This document shows positions 1 through 9,667 of a stretch of DNA of 64,000 bases, in pieces. The notes under the pieces are model-generated. The model made no database searches and had not been told where the DNA came from. It saw nothing but the letters and a program-made list of their open reading frames with translations. Each line of letters starts with the position of its first letter. Position 1 is the stretch's first letter. Source of the DNA: Rhizopus sp. PT2906 (lineage: Eukaryota; Mucoromycota; Mucoromycetes; Mucorales; Rhizopodaceae); contig JAMYHX010000214.1 of assembly GCA_025529335.1 (NCBI GenBank), forward strand, positions 1 to 64,000. The letters are read 5' to 3'. A program made the position numbers and the translations under genes.

Positions 1-200
1 TCTTCATTACTCATTTCATTTGCAGTTGGATGTATTGCAGGATTAGGTCTTTCTGGAGGTTTATTCTTTAGGAATTGAGTACGAGAACTTATGGTTTCGA
101 TAGCGAACAGCTCCTCATCAACAACAAGATCCATGGGCTCAGCTCCGTGCTCATCAACAACATGTCCTCGTCCATCTTCATAAAAAAACTGAATACTCAT
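1..200 (-). CDS. 5' part of unknown protein, truncated by window edge
   Basis: An open frame starts with ATG at 200 and stays open to the left edge (66 codons, no stop). It begins MSIQFFYEDGRGHVVDEHG and is acidic, followed by a Pro/Asn-rich stretch. I recognise no domain. The start is supported by a stop-rich, A/T-rich upstream region. The style (an acidic N-terminus ahead of a possible helix-turn-helix) would suit a Mucorales DDE transposase such as the one at 34.1-35.2 kb, but no sequence match to that copy is visible, so this is only a guess. The gene continues beyond the window. Confidence 0.4.
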   Translation of the reverse strand, partial: MSIQFFYEDGRGHVVDEHGAEPMDLVVDEELFAIETISSRTQFLKNKPPERPNPAIHPTANEMSNE

Positions 201-538
201 TTTGAATAACTGTACTGTAAAATAAACTGAAACAGGAAAAAGAAGAGAAAAAAAGCAAGGAACTATCGCTTCATTTTTATAAGTAAAAATAAACAAAGCT
301 CATGGCACGTGAACACGACTTCATTTTTGGATCAAGTGACTTCATTGTTGGACAGAAACATTTTTGGGCGACATCAAATTCTGAAGCCGTGACTTCACTT
401 CCTGAAATGACTGTATAAATGAAAAAAAAAGGGCAAGTAGAAATAAGGTTCGTGTAACTCTCTGCGGTGTATCATGTATTTTTAGAAATGGGAACATTGT
501 TCCCTTTTCTGTAGAAAAACTAAAGAGAAAAAAAAAAA
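201..538. other. Intergenic, divergent promoter region
   Basis: The stretch separates two divergently transcribed genes. It is A/T-rich with poly-A runs and holds no convincing ORF. The minus-strand frame that spans 342-638 overlaps the start of the next gene and has no recognisable content. Confidence 0.4.
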
Positions 539-2242
539 ATGACAGAAAGGCTATGGTTAGGAAATGACGGGAAATATCAAGTATATGCTTCCTATGTGTG
601 CCTATTCCAAGATAAAAAAGTGAAGCTCCGAAAACCAAATGGTTCAGTGATTGCTGTTCCTTTGAATTTACTTTGTGAAGAAGACATTGCCTTCATAGCA
701 ACACAATCAGGTCATTCTTCAAATGACTCTATGAAACAAAACGATCGCCCAAAGAGTGAAAAATATATACTACCTACCCTACAACTGAGTTCCTCACCTG
801 AATACTCTAGCTCAGAAGACACAGTTTCAACCGTTGCTAGCAATAAGGTACGTAGTGAACAGCACCTCACAAGCTCACCAGAGGCACTACAGCAAGTGGT
901 TCCTGTTTCGAATCATCAGCAAGTTCGACATATGAGTCCAGATGAATCTAAAAGAATGATGCCCAAACGATCCTTTTCTTCCATGACAGAACAATTTAAA
1001 CGTCAAACATTCATTGACAGTCCTTTGACGGATGCTCACAACTTGGCTTACCTTCCCAGTAAAGTGATTGGAGGCCTATTGTCATTTTTAGATACTCGAT
1101 CAAGACTTCGCCTGTCCATGGTCAACCGTCGACTTCATCGACTTGTATTTCGATCAGAGACATGGACATCTGTTTGGTTCTCTCACCATGACAATGGTAT
1201 GATTGATGATGCCTTTCTGTACAGACTAGCTGTGTTTCTTCAAAGGCGTGATTTACACAATGCGATCAAGCATATGATCTTGGATGGAACCAATGTGACC
1301 GCATCTTCTATCTTATTGGTCGTTAAGCACCTTGAGAATGTGGAAACACTATCGATCCAGTCATGTTGGAATATACACACATATGAACTGGCTACAGAAC
1401 TCACTCGTCTAGCAAAATCATCCAAGCGGTATAGCTGCAAAATATCTCGGGTGACAATCGGCAAGGTGCTTCATCGAGGGCCTATTCAGTTGGAGCAACA
1501 TGAGGCACCTTTAGATAGTAAATCATTTGGACAAGATATTTGGTACATCAATGCTGGGTTGAACAGACTTTCGAATAAGAATGTTGTGTTTGATGTAGCT
1601 CTCTGTAATACTTGCCACGTAGGCGCTGCTGGCCAAGAGTTTCATTGCATGTCTTGTGGAATTTTACCATTGTTTAAATGTGTAGGCTGTGCTCCTCGTT
1701 GTGATAGGTAAATAAAGCGAATTTGCTTTTCGTAAACTATACTAACATCCATAACGTAAAGATGTGGAAGCAGAAGCTGTGGCTTACCTACCTGTGCAGA
1801 TCCTAATCTAAAGGTGGATGTGACTCAATGTGGTCGATGTCGCCTGCCTCTAGCTTTGTGCAATGATATCTCAAGTGTCAGTTGTCAACAGGCTCGTCAA
1901 CCGTGTGCTCAATGTCATGGCTTATTTCATGTTCGTTGTAGAACAAACGATGGTGCATATACCTCTAACCAATGCTCAGCATGTGGAACAGTGGCTTGCC
2001 CTAACTGTGAACTGATCATATGTTCAGGAAAGTGTAAAGGACAATGGTGTAGACATTGTGTTACAAATGTCCATATTGCTCACTGCAAGTGTATTGTTAT
2101 TCATGGCAAGGCAAACCATGCCACCAAGACACTTGGTAAAAGGCTTGTCTGTGGACAATGTCAAAGGACATGTCGGTGTGGTATCAGTCATTTTTGTGAT
2201 CGATGTTTACAAGTTCATTCAGAAAAGTGCCAACCAAGCTAA
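539..2242 (+). CDS. F-box protein with N-terminal SLA1 homology domain 1 and C-terminal Cys-rich zinc-binding region
   Basis: Two exons (539-1707, 1762-2242) give 549 aa. The intron has a GTAAAT donor, a TACTAAC branch site and phase 2, and the frame is kept across it. Residues about 4-58 match SHD1 of Sla1-type endocytic adaptors (RLWLGNDGKYQV, then a VIAVPLNLL strand). Residues about 168-215 look like an F-box (LPSKVIGGLLSFLD, then RLRLSMVNRRL). From about residue 350 to the end there are many CxxC pairs, as in treble-clef or B-box-like zinc modules (for example CGRCRLPLALC and CSACGTVACPNC). The family role of F-box proteins is substrate choice in SCF ubiquitin ligases; SHD1 in Sla1 binds NPFxD sorting peptides. 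A ligase acting on endocytic cargo is inference. The fusion is unusual. Confidence 0.75.
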
Positions 2243-2739
2243 ATATCCCATGTATAACATAATATACCCCACTTTATATCATATTATCTGATTCGCTCGA
2301 TGTGCAGAATAAGATCATCTCATAACTTTCTTTCAAGCGTGGGACCCAACAGAAATTGTTATTATAAAAAAATGGCGTCTTTTTACCTAATAAAAGAGTG
2401 TGAAAATCAATTCCTTTTTAGATCAGCTTACTTTTTTTTAACATAAAGAGTGCATGATTATTTATAACAAAAATGCATTATAATCTACGCCCATGAATAA
2501 CTGGATTCTTTCTTTCTGTAATCATTACAAACAATCAATATTACATTTGATTGGTCCCATATGAGTACTTTCATCTCTTTTAGATGACACAAATTACTAT
2601 TTTAGGTAATATTGACTGCACTTTATGCCCTGAGCTTCTTTCAAAAAAGCAAATACATGAAGCACACATGACCTCAAGTCACATTATAAAATAATTATGC
2701 TTGCTTCTTTTTCCTGCATCCTTTTTCTTTACTTTTCTT
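2243..2739. other. Intergenic region between two F-box genes
   Basis: A/T-rich DNA with poly-T runs. It should hold the 3' UTR of the SHD1/F-box gene and the promoter of the next one. I see no gene. Confidence 0.5.
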
Positions 2740-4374
2740 ATGACAACTTTTACAACTCATTTCCCATTTGAACTGTTTGATCGAATATGTTATTATCTTA
2801 CCAATAAGCAAAAGGCTATCTGTCAGTCAGTCTGTCAATCATGGAGGCCACTCTTTGCTGCCTCACAGTATCGTCATGTGCACATTCAGGGGCAAAAACA
2901 ATTCAAGCTATTCTACTTGTCCCTTATTAGAAATGGATTTTATATCAATACACTTATTATCCAAGATGTTTACTTATCATCAGACCAGCTGGAATCTTTA
3001 CCTTTTCTTTGTCCCAACGTCACCACACTCACCTTGGCCGCTGTTGAACTATCAGGCACAGCTGATGGAGACATATTCTCTCAATGGAAGTATCTCAAGC
3101 GTCTTGATCAAAACATCATCCCTCTTCTTTCGTTTTCAAACTTGTCTCATTTGTCAATCTACCTCAATCATCAGTCACTGACCGATATCCTACCATCACT
3201 ACAAAATGCTGTCTATCTCAAAAGTCTTTCTATTGAATGCCAAAGCCTATCTCTGGCCGAACTTGAATTGATCCATGAAGCTTGCCCCATGCTTCAAGAA
3301 CTTACTTTGGTCAATATTCACATGGAAAATCATCTTGACGCTCCTGTGACTACATTTGCATCATGCATGAAAGTTTTGCAAATTCAGAACGCCAAAGGCC
3401 TAGATAAAGGGAATGCTTGGATCTACTATATCGCAGCCAAATACCCTCACGCTGAACAAATATCCCTTTGGAATGAACATAATCAGAGCTTTAATGAGCC
3501 TGTATCCCCAAAAGAACGTGAAGATCGATACAAGGCTATAGCTGAGATTGGTTACTCCTGTCGTGGATTAAGGTCTGTGTGCTTCCTTAATATACCCATC
3601 AATCATTTATTCTTCAAGGCGCTTGAACATGTTGGCACAGAGCTTGAAAATATCGGTCTGGGAGACATGACGGATCATACGCTAGAGACCCTTAAAGATT
3701 TGGCTGAGTCCAGTCAACACGTATCCCATCTGACACTCTGGGGATGGCCTTCACTCTGTATTCAAGGAATGATGGAAGAAATGATAACCCTTGTCGGACA
3801 ATGCAGTCGCAAGCTAAGATCATTCGAATTCTCCATGAAACTCTCTGGTATTCGTAACTTACACTTTCCATACAAGACCTTGTTGGACGCCTGCAGTCAG
3901 TTGACTCATCTGAAGCTGGATCATATCCAAACTATACCCAGTCAAAGCAATAGACACCACTTGCATCTGACACAGCTTACTCTCCAAGACTGCTCCTTCC
4001 GCAACCAACTCTTTGAAGACCTGGCCAGCCACTGTCCAAGACTCTGCCACCTTGACCTGGATTCATGTACACTGATTGATGACCCCAATAAAGAGATTAG
4101 GATACACATGCCACAGCATTCACTCCAAACACTAAGGATAAACAAGATACGTCCTCCTTCCAATTACTATCACATGAGATTGGTCAGAGAAGTCAAATAT
4201 TTCTATATTACAGATGCATCCAAGAAGCGACATGTATATGAGCTAACAGATTATGATCAGCAACGACCGACCAACTGTGTCCGCATTGAATCCGAGCATG
4301 TGGCTGGTCCATATGCTTCAATTCAGTGTGCTACGTTAAACGAACTCACTATTGCTGGCTTTTTGGTGAATTAA
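2740..4374 (+). CDS. F-box/leucine-rich-repeat protein
   Basis: A single exon encodes 544 aa. I start at ATG 2740 (MTTFTTHFPFELFDRI), because the open frame upstream of it has no ATG. Residues about 8-40 form an F-box (FPFELFDRICYYL, then VCQSWRPLF). The rest is a run of degenerate leucine-rich repeats (for example LPFLCPNVTTLTLAAVEL, HCPRLCHLDLDSCTL), the common layout of fungal F-box/LRR substrate receptors of SCF ubiquitin ligases. The substrate cannot be inferred. It follows another F-box gene in the same direction, but the two proteins look unrelated outside the F-box. Confidence 0.8.
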   Translation: MTTFTTHFPFELFDRICYYLTNKQKAICQSVCQSWRPLFAASQYRHVHIQGQKQFKLFYLSLIRNGFYINTLIIQDVYLSSDQLESLPFLCPNVTTLTLAAVELSGTADGDIFSQWKYLKRLDQNIIPLLSFSNLSHLSIYLNHQSLTDILPSLQNAVYLKSLSIECQSLSLAELELIHEACPMLQELTLVNIHMENHLDAPVTTFASCMKVLQIQNAKGLDKGNAWIYYIAAKYPHAEQISLWNEHNQSFNEPVSPKEREDRYKAIAEIGYSCRGLRSVCFLNIPINHLFFKALEHVGTELENIGLGDMTDHTLETLKDLAESSQHVSHLTLWGWPSLCIQGMMEEMITLVGQCSRKLRSFEFSMKLSGIRNLHFPYKTLLDACSQLTHLKLDHIQTIPSQSNRHHLHLTQLTLQDCSFRNQLFEDLASHCPRLCHLDLDSCTLIDDPNKEIRIHMPQHSLQTLRINKIRPPSNYYHMRLVREVKYFYITDASKKRHVYELTDYDQQRPTNCVRIESEHVAGPYASIQCATLNELTIAGFLVN

Positions 4375-4605
4375 TAAAAATTAATATTTCCAATCCTTTC
4401 TTTTTTTCTCTTTGTTTTTCCCTCAAAGCTAAAACAAAAAAGTCAACAAATAGATTAAATCCATCATTTATTCCAACTTTATATTATTTACCAACATAAC
4501 GTTTGCTTATATCACTAAAGAAAGTCAATTGTAAGCTGTATTCAAATCAATAGTATCTCTCTCTCTCTCTTTACTTTAAAAAGATATCAATTATCAAAAA
4601 CAAAT

Positions 4606-4860
4606 ATGGGAAATAAAAAAGGTACCAAAGATTCACTCCAGAAGACAAGCAGCCCCTTGCTCACCTTTATGATAGCGAACCTCCCAATTGATAAAAAGGC
4701 AAATGAAAGCATTGCCAACAGTAAGAATGACAAAAAGAGACAGCTTAACGATGATGAACGTTTGAAGAAAAGAGAAAAGCATAACAAAGAAGTATGTATA
4801 ATGATCGATCTCAGCTTAAACGTGCTCACTTTTTTCTGGAATCTGAAGCGATTGGGTTAA
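4606..4860 (+). CDS. Small Lys-rich ORF, possibly a first exon
   Basis: ATG 4606 opens 84 codons. The first 62 residues are lysine-rich and charged (NDDERLKKREKHNKE), and a good donor (GTATGT) follows at about 4792. This suggests that only 4606-4791 is coding, as the first exon of the decayed gene downstream, and that the remaining codons are intron. No domain is recognised, and I could not join it cleanly to a later exon. Confidence 0.25.
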   Translation: MGNKKGTKDSLQKTSSPLLTFMIANLPIDKKANESIANSKNDKKRQLNDDERLKKREKHNKEVCIMIDLSLNVLTFFWNLKRLG

Positions 4861-5125
4861 TTTTGTTATATTTTGACTTAAAAGTAGACAATGAGGAACG
4901 AGACAAAGGTGACTCTTTATGCGAATAAATGGAGACAGGGAAAAAAGTGTGTTCCTTAAATTATTTCTTGTTACACTATCGTTATTTAAAATGCGGTGAA
5001 TATCACAAATTTCATGCAAAATAAAACGATTTCACCCCTTTTAGGTAAGAATGAAGAAAATCCTTGTAAGAAATTAATTTAATGTTAACAAATTTTAATC
5101 AACTGACAGCCAAGAGTATTATAAC

Positions 5126-6552
5126 ATGATTCGAGTTGGCTGTGGCGTCTCTTGTAGACCAAATCTTGATGAAGATATGTACGACAGCCATTTAGAAGCG
5201 AATGACGTGTTTAGTGATATAATAAATAGTAGACCAGACATAAGCACTCTTGGTTAGGACTTTGCACCTCTCCCTCGCATGGTAGACGCAACAGCTCTAT
5301 CCTTACTACATAATGCAAACATAAACAATATCAATACTTACACTTATAACCATGACAATGACAGTAGCTACACTATAAAATGATCATATCATATAAAAAA
5401 AAACAAGCTTGAAGGAGTACAAAAAAATGAAGGATGTCCCAAATGGCGACGAAGAGAGCAAAGCTGTTTTCGACTTTATTGAAAATATATTCAGAGCATA
5501 GTATGATCAATATAGTTTTATCATGGCTTATAAACGAGCTTCGATATTAACATAATGATTATATTTTCAGTATCTACTCTTGCAAGCAAGATTTGGAAGA
5601 AAGGGAAGCAATCTTCAATGATCTGTTGATCTTCCTCTTCTTGAAAGCAGTTGCAAAAGTCGTGGTAGAGGAAGACAGCAGATCTGGAGCAAATTTCAAA
5701 GTGAGAGAAGCGCCCCTCCAAGCAATGGCAAAGCAGCTCAATGGTCAAGATGTCGTACTTCTACGTTTACATTAAAGAAGACTATACACTCTTTGATTTT
5801 ATAAAATCAATATATATTTCGTCCTTCTCTTTTCATAAAATAATTACAAAAGGTCTTGTTCCATCTTGCGATATTCTTATGTTTCCAAGTTAAAGCTACC
5901 ATTCATCGACAACATCACACAAGATGTGTCTGCTCAACAAACCTATTGACATCATTAAATTTTACAATTTGGAAAGAATAAAAGCTCTTCTTCTTGAGAC
6001 CTCGTCGCGCTTTGGGTGTACAGACAAAGCTAAAGGCTTCTTTGATCATCACAATGGCCATTTCGGCGCTTTGCCGATGATCAAGGCAATAGCCGACAGA
6101 TTTTACCTTGGAACAATCAAAACGTTTTCCAAATTAAAAGTGTCTTTTATACACGCTTCAGATATGTTGCGTAATACGTACACTAACACATGATAGATAT
6201 CAAATCTAATGACTGCTTATTCTGAATAGACAAGACGATTTATGTCTGGAGCTTGATATATACTGAAGAAGGCTCTGCCTACGAGATGTGGCTGGAAGGA
6301 GCTCAAGGTAAACAGCAAGTGTAGATTTATAAACCAATCAAAATAATCATCTTCTCTTGACAGAACCTGGTGCAAGAAACTCTAGATGTTGTGTTGGAGC
6401 TTGAAAGAGAGCACAAGTCAAAGCTTAGAGAGTGCGGATTTTCGGCAGTGCAACCCGAAAATCTGTCAACTATAGTCAATCCGAGCATAATGAAGCTTAT
6501 CGAGGAGGAAGAGAAAACAGGGATGCGTCGATTAGGATCACTTTATACTTAA
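5126..6552 (+). pseudogene. Decayed multi-exon gene of unknown family
   Basis: Several coding-looking pieces lie in order. A frame from 5126 (VGCGVSCRPNLDEDMYD) runs through an in-frame TAG at 5255 and stays meaningful to about 5383. A two-exon piece (5427-5487 joined to about 5569-5775, reading FDFIENIFRAYIYSCKQDL) follows. Then come 5924-6164 (IDIIKFYNLERIKALLLE), a properly spliced exon at about 6231-6306 (KTIYVWSLIYTEEGSAYE), and a last piece ending at 6552. The junction between 5775 and 5924 and the last intron lack canonical sites in the right phase. I read this as a broken copy of a fungal protein of unknown function. A functional gene with odd introns is less likely. Confidence 0.5.
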
Positions 6553-6771
6553 TAACACCCAAAATAATATACCTCCTTTTCATAAAAATAATGATAATCA
6601 AATACCGTTTGCTGTTTAAGGTAACAACTTACACTAAAAGAAATGTTGTCTTATTTCTCAGTGTGCAAATAACTTGTATCCCATCTAAAAGTAATAAAAA
6701 TGGTTTTATTTCATACAGCTTCAAATATACATTGTCTATCAAACTCGGTCACAAAATGATAAAGGGTGAAG

Positions 6772-7200
6772 TTATTCTTGAGATATTCTAAAGTCATAAG
6801 GGCTACGGCTGGTATATCGGCAAAGCTTGTTTGTGGTTTGTGCAGATGGTTCATGATATGCGGTGATTTTATCGGTATTCATTTCATTTTCGCATGGCTC
6901 TTCAGATGGAGGTTCATAGCAAATACCCTTTAATATGTCCATTAGAGTATTCAAATCACTGTTGTTCTCACTAGTCACACTATCTGTGTCTTTTATCGGC
7001 TCTCTTGACTTTAACCAGTCTTCAATAGACTCAACAGGTAAACTAAACGTTGGGTCACGGATAAGTTGAGCTGCTACAAATCCGATCATACAACGAGCTA
7101 CTGAGTCTTGCTTGATTATGTGTTGATACTGTTGAATGATTTCATTCAACTTGTGTGCGGAGTTGATATAATAAAACTGGTGTGTGTATATGTATGGCAT
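6772..7200 (-). CDS. Hypothetical protein
   Basis: From ATG 7200 an open frame of 143 codons runs to a stop at 6772. The frame is also open upstream to 7326, but that part is translated from a T-run and looks like intron or 5' UTR. The central part (SVARCMIGFVAAQLIRDP, SLPVESIEDWLKSREP) has the balance of a folded helical protein, and the C-terminal third is acidic and Ser/Glu-rich. I recognise no family. It could be the last exon of a longer gene whose first exon lies in 7200-7326. It ends close to the decayed gene on the other strand. Confidence 0.35.
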   Translation of the reverse strand: MPYIYTHQFYYINSAHKLNEIIQQYQHIIKQDSVARCMIGFVAAQLIRDPTFSLPVESIEDWLKSREPIKDTDSVTSENNSDLNTLMDILKGICYEPPSEEPCENEMNTDKITAYHEPSAQTTNKLCRYTSRSPYDFRISQE

Positions 7201-7326
7201 TCCAAAAAAAAAAAAAAAGGGAAGGGGAAAGAGAAAAAAGATGTTATTTATAAAGAAGTAGCAAGTCTCTTTTATATCTAATGCTTTTTTACTTTCAAAA
7301 AAGACTGACCCTGCTGTATGATACAT

Positions 7327-8192
7327 CTTTTATCTCTTATTGAATTTGATCTATCTTTATATGCATATAAATATTGTTGTGGCTAAAAATGCATTGCATA
7401 CCTGTGTGTATGTTCTTAACATGGCGCAAATTGAATACTTTAGCTTCTAAATACGCTGTCAAACATTAGTTATTACTGCTCCCCCTCTTGAATATTTTCT
7501 TTACTTTTGAATGTTTACTTGCTCTTGATAAATGACTCAGATTGATAAACTACTCTACACTACTTCCAAGAGAGAAAGGAAGACACTCCCCTTGGTATAG
7601 TATCACTCTTAATTGTTTCAGGATGTTGTCTGCCAAAGATAATGCATAGTTACTCTAGTCATAAACATCATTTCTCTGCAGCACACTTTATCAACCATCT
7701 AATGTGCTCTTCTACTCTTTTACGACTAATAAATACCTATGAATTGAACCTTAACGTCTTTTTCCGGAACATTAAATAAAGAAATACTCCAGTTCAAAGG
7801 AGAACTGTCCTTTAAGAGAGATGTTATAAAATGTTCAGAAGCCTTTCTTAGTCATATATAAACCACGCTTGAAATGGTATTTGTGCTACTGGTTCAATAT
7901 CTCTGTCTACATGTTTTTCATGCATAAGCAAGTTTATTTTTTTGCATACATTTAAATACTTGGCTTATTCGACAACTTTCATCATCAGAAAAGCACACTT
8001 CTTTCAATGAATGATATAATGAGTTAGATAGACTGGTTGCTGGGATGATGAAAAAAAAAAAAAAAAAAAAAAACTAAGCATTATGCATTTAAGCAAAAGA
8101 CAAAATATCTTCGGTAAATTATTTATCCGCATAGCCTCAATTTAGAAATAGATTACGGCAGCGGTTTCTTGATTTATAAATCTCGAAAGTAG
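7327..8192. other. Gene-free stretch with a 23-nt poly-A run
   Basis: No ORF of interest on either strand. It contains an A23 homopolymer at about 8051-8073 and A/T-rich DNA leading into the promoter of the aldo-keto reductase gene. Confidence 0.5.
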
Positions 8193-8200
8193 TATATAAA
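8193..8200 (+). promoter_or_regulatory. TATA box of the aldo-keto reductase gene
   Basis: A perfect TATATAAA lies 42-49 bp upstream of the ATG at 8242, a compact spacing also seen at other genes in this window (for example PDI). Position and match support it; there is no other evidence. Confidence 0.5.
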
Positions 8201-8241
8201 CATCGTTTATTTCACTCTTTTCCTATTTCAAAAAACTAAAA

Positions 8242-9445
8242 ATGACTTCGACAACCAAAATGCAATATGTTCGCTTTGGAAATACAGGAATGAAGGTACG
8301 TGTTATAGATAGTCTCGAAAACAAGTCTAACAACCCACTTTAGGTATCTCGATTCTGCTTAGGCTGTATGTCATATGGATCATCCAAATGGCAAGCCTGG
8401 GTTAAAGATGAGGAAGAATCAATCGAGTTGATTGGAAAAGCTTATGAAATTGGTATAAACTTCTTTGACACTGCTGATGCTTATTCAAATGGTGAAAGTG
8501 AACGCGTTTTGGGTAAAGCTATCAAAAAGTTTAATATGCCAAGATCTCGTATTGTGGTTGCCACCAAACTCTTTTTTACTGTGTCTGAAGAGATGTCGCT
8601 AAATACTCTTGGCCTTCATGATCAAGCTGATATCAAAACTGTCAATAGTTCAGGCTTATCAAGAAAGCATATCTTTGATGCTGTTGATGCTTCATTGGAA
8701 AGATTGGGCCTTGATTACATTGATCTTTATCAAATTCATCGATTTGATCCTGTAAGAATGAAAGCTTTTTGTGCATCTCTAGGTAATCTTGACCATTTTT
8801 TATATCATGTAGGAAACACCACTTGAAGAGACCATGGAGGCATTAAATGATTTGGTTCGCTCTGGTAAAGTCAGATATATTGGTGCAAGCTCAGGTTACG
8901 CATGGCAATTCCAAAAGGCAAATGCTATTGCTGAAAGAAGAGGATGGGCCAAGTTTGTGTCTATGCAAAACTTGTATAATTTACTTTATCGTGAAGAAGA
9001 ACGAGAGATGATTCCTTATTGTCAAGACAGTGGTATTGCTTCTATTCATTGGTCACCCTTGGCTAGAGGCTTATTGACTGGCAAGAACCGTGAATCAACT
9101 CGTTTAGGAACAGATCGTGGCATTTCTGCATTCTTTGCCCAAAGAGAAGGTTCCAATAACGATGCTATCATTGATCGTGTTATAGAAATAGCCGAGAAAC
9201 ATAAACGTTCACCAGCACAGGTAAGGAAACAGAAACCTTTTTTGGACACATGTTTTGACTGTTGTATATAAAAGATTGCTTTGGCATGGATGTTGACCAA
9301 ATCTCATGTTACTTCACCTATTGTTGGTGTCAGTAAGGAATCACAGTTAATGGATGTATTAGGATCTCTTGAAGTAAAATTGACTGAAGAAGAAGTAAAG
9401 TATCTTGAAGAACTTTACATCCCACGACAACTTATTCCTATGTAA
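8242..9445 (+). CDS. Aldo/keto reductase
   Basis: Four exons (8242-8295, 8344-8751, 8813-9220, 9275-9445) encode 346 aa, all in phase. The AKR catalytic tetrad is visible: Asp and Tyr in FFDTADAYSNG, Lys in VVATKLFF and His in YQIHRFDP. The late motifs of the family (MQNLYNLLYREEEREMIPYC, then IHWSPLARGLLTGK, and IVGVSKESQL for NADPH binding) are all present. It most resembles the YakC/Yajo or aryl-alcohol dehydrogenase-like group that reduces aldehydes and ketones with NADPH in the cytosol. The substrate is not predictable. Length is normal for the family. Confidence 0.9.
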
Positions 9446-9667
9446 TTCTTATTTCAAAATAAAGTATACAAGATCATAATTTACTGCATATTTTATCAAG
9501 TGTGTGCACACATTGACTTATTTGAACATTCTTTTTCTTTCTTTCTCCAACTAAAAACCTATATTTAGAAAATGCTGCTATTTTTTATATCCGTGTGTGT
9601 AGTGGAAATTTTTAATTTATTTTTTTTCCTTTCTTTTTAGTCTATTTTTTTTTTTTTCTTTACGCCG

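Noticed and set aside
342..638. 98-codon minus-strand frame
   Set aside because: Overlaps the start of the SHD1/F-box gene and is largely translated from a poly-A run.
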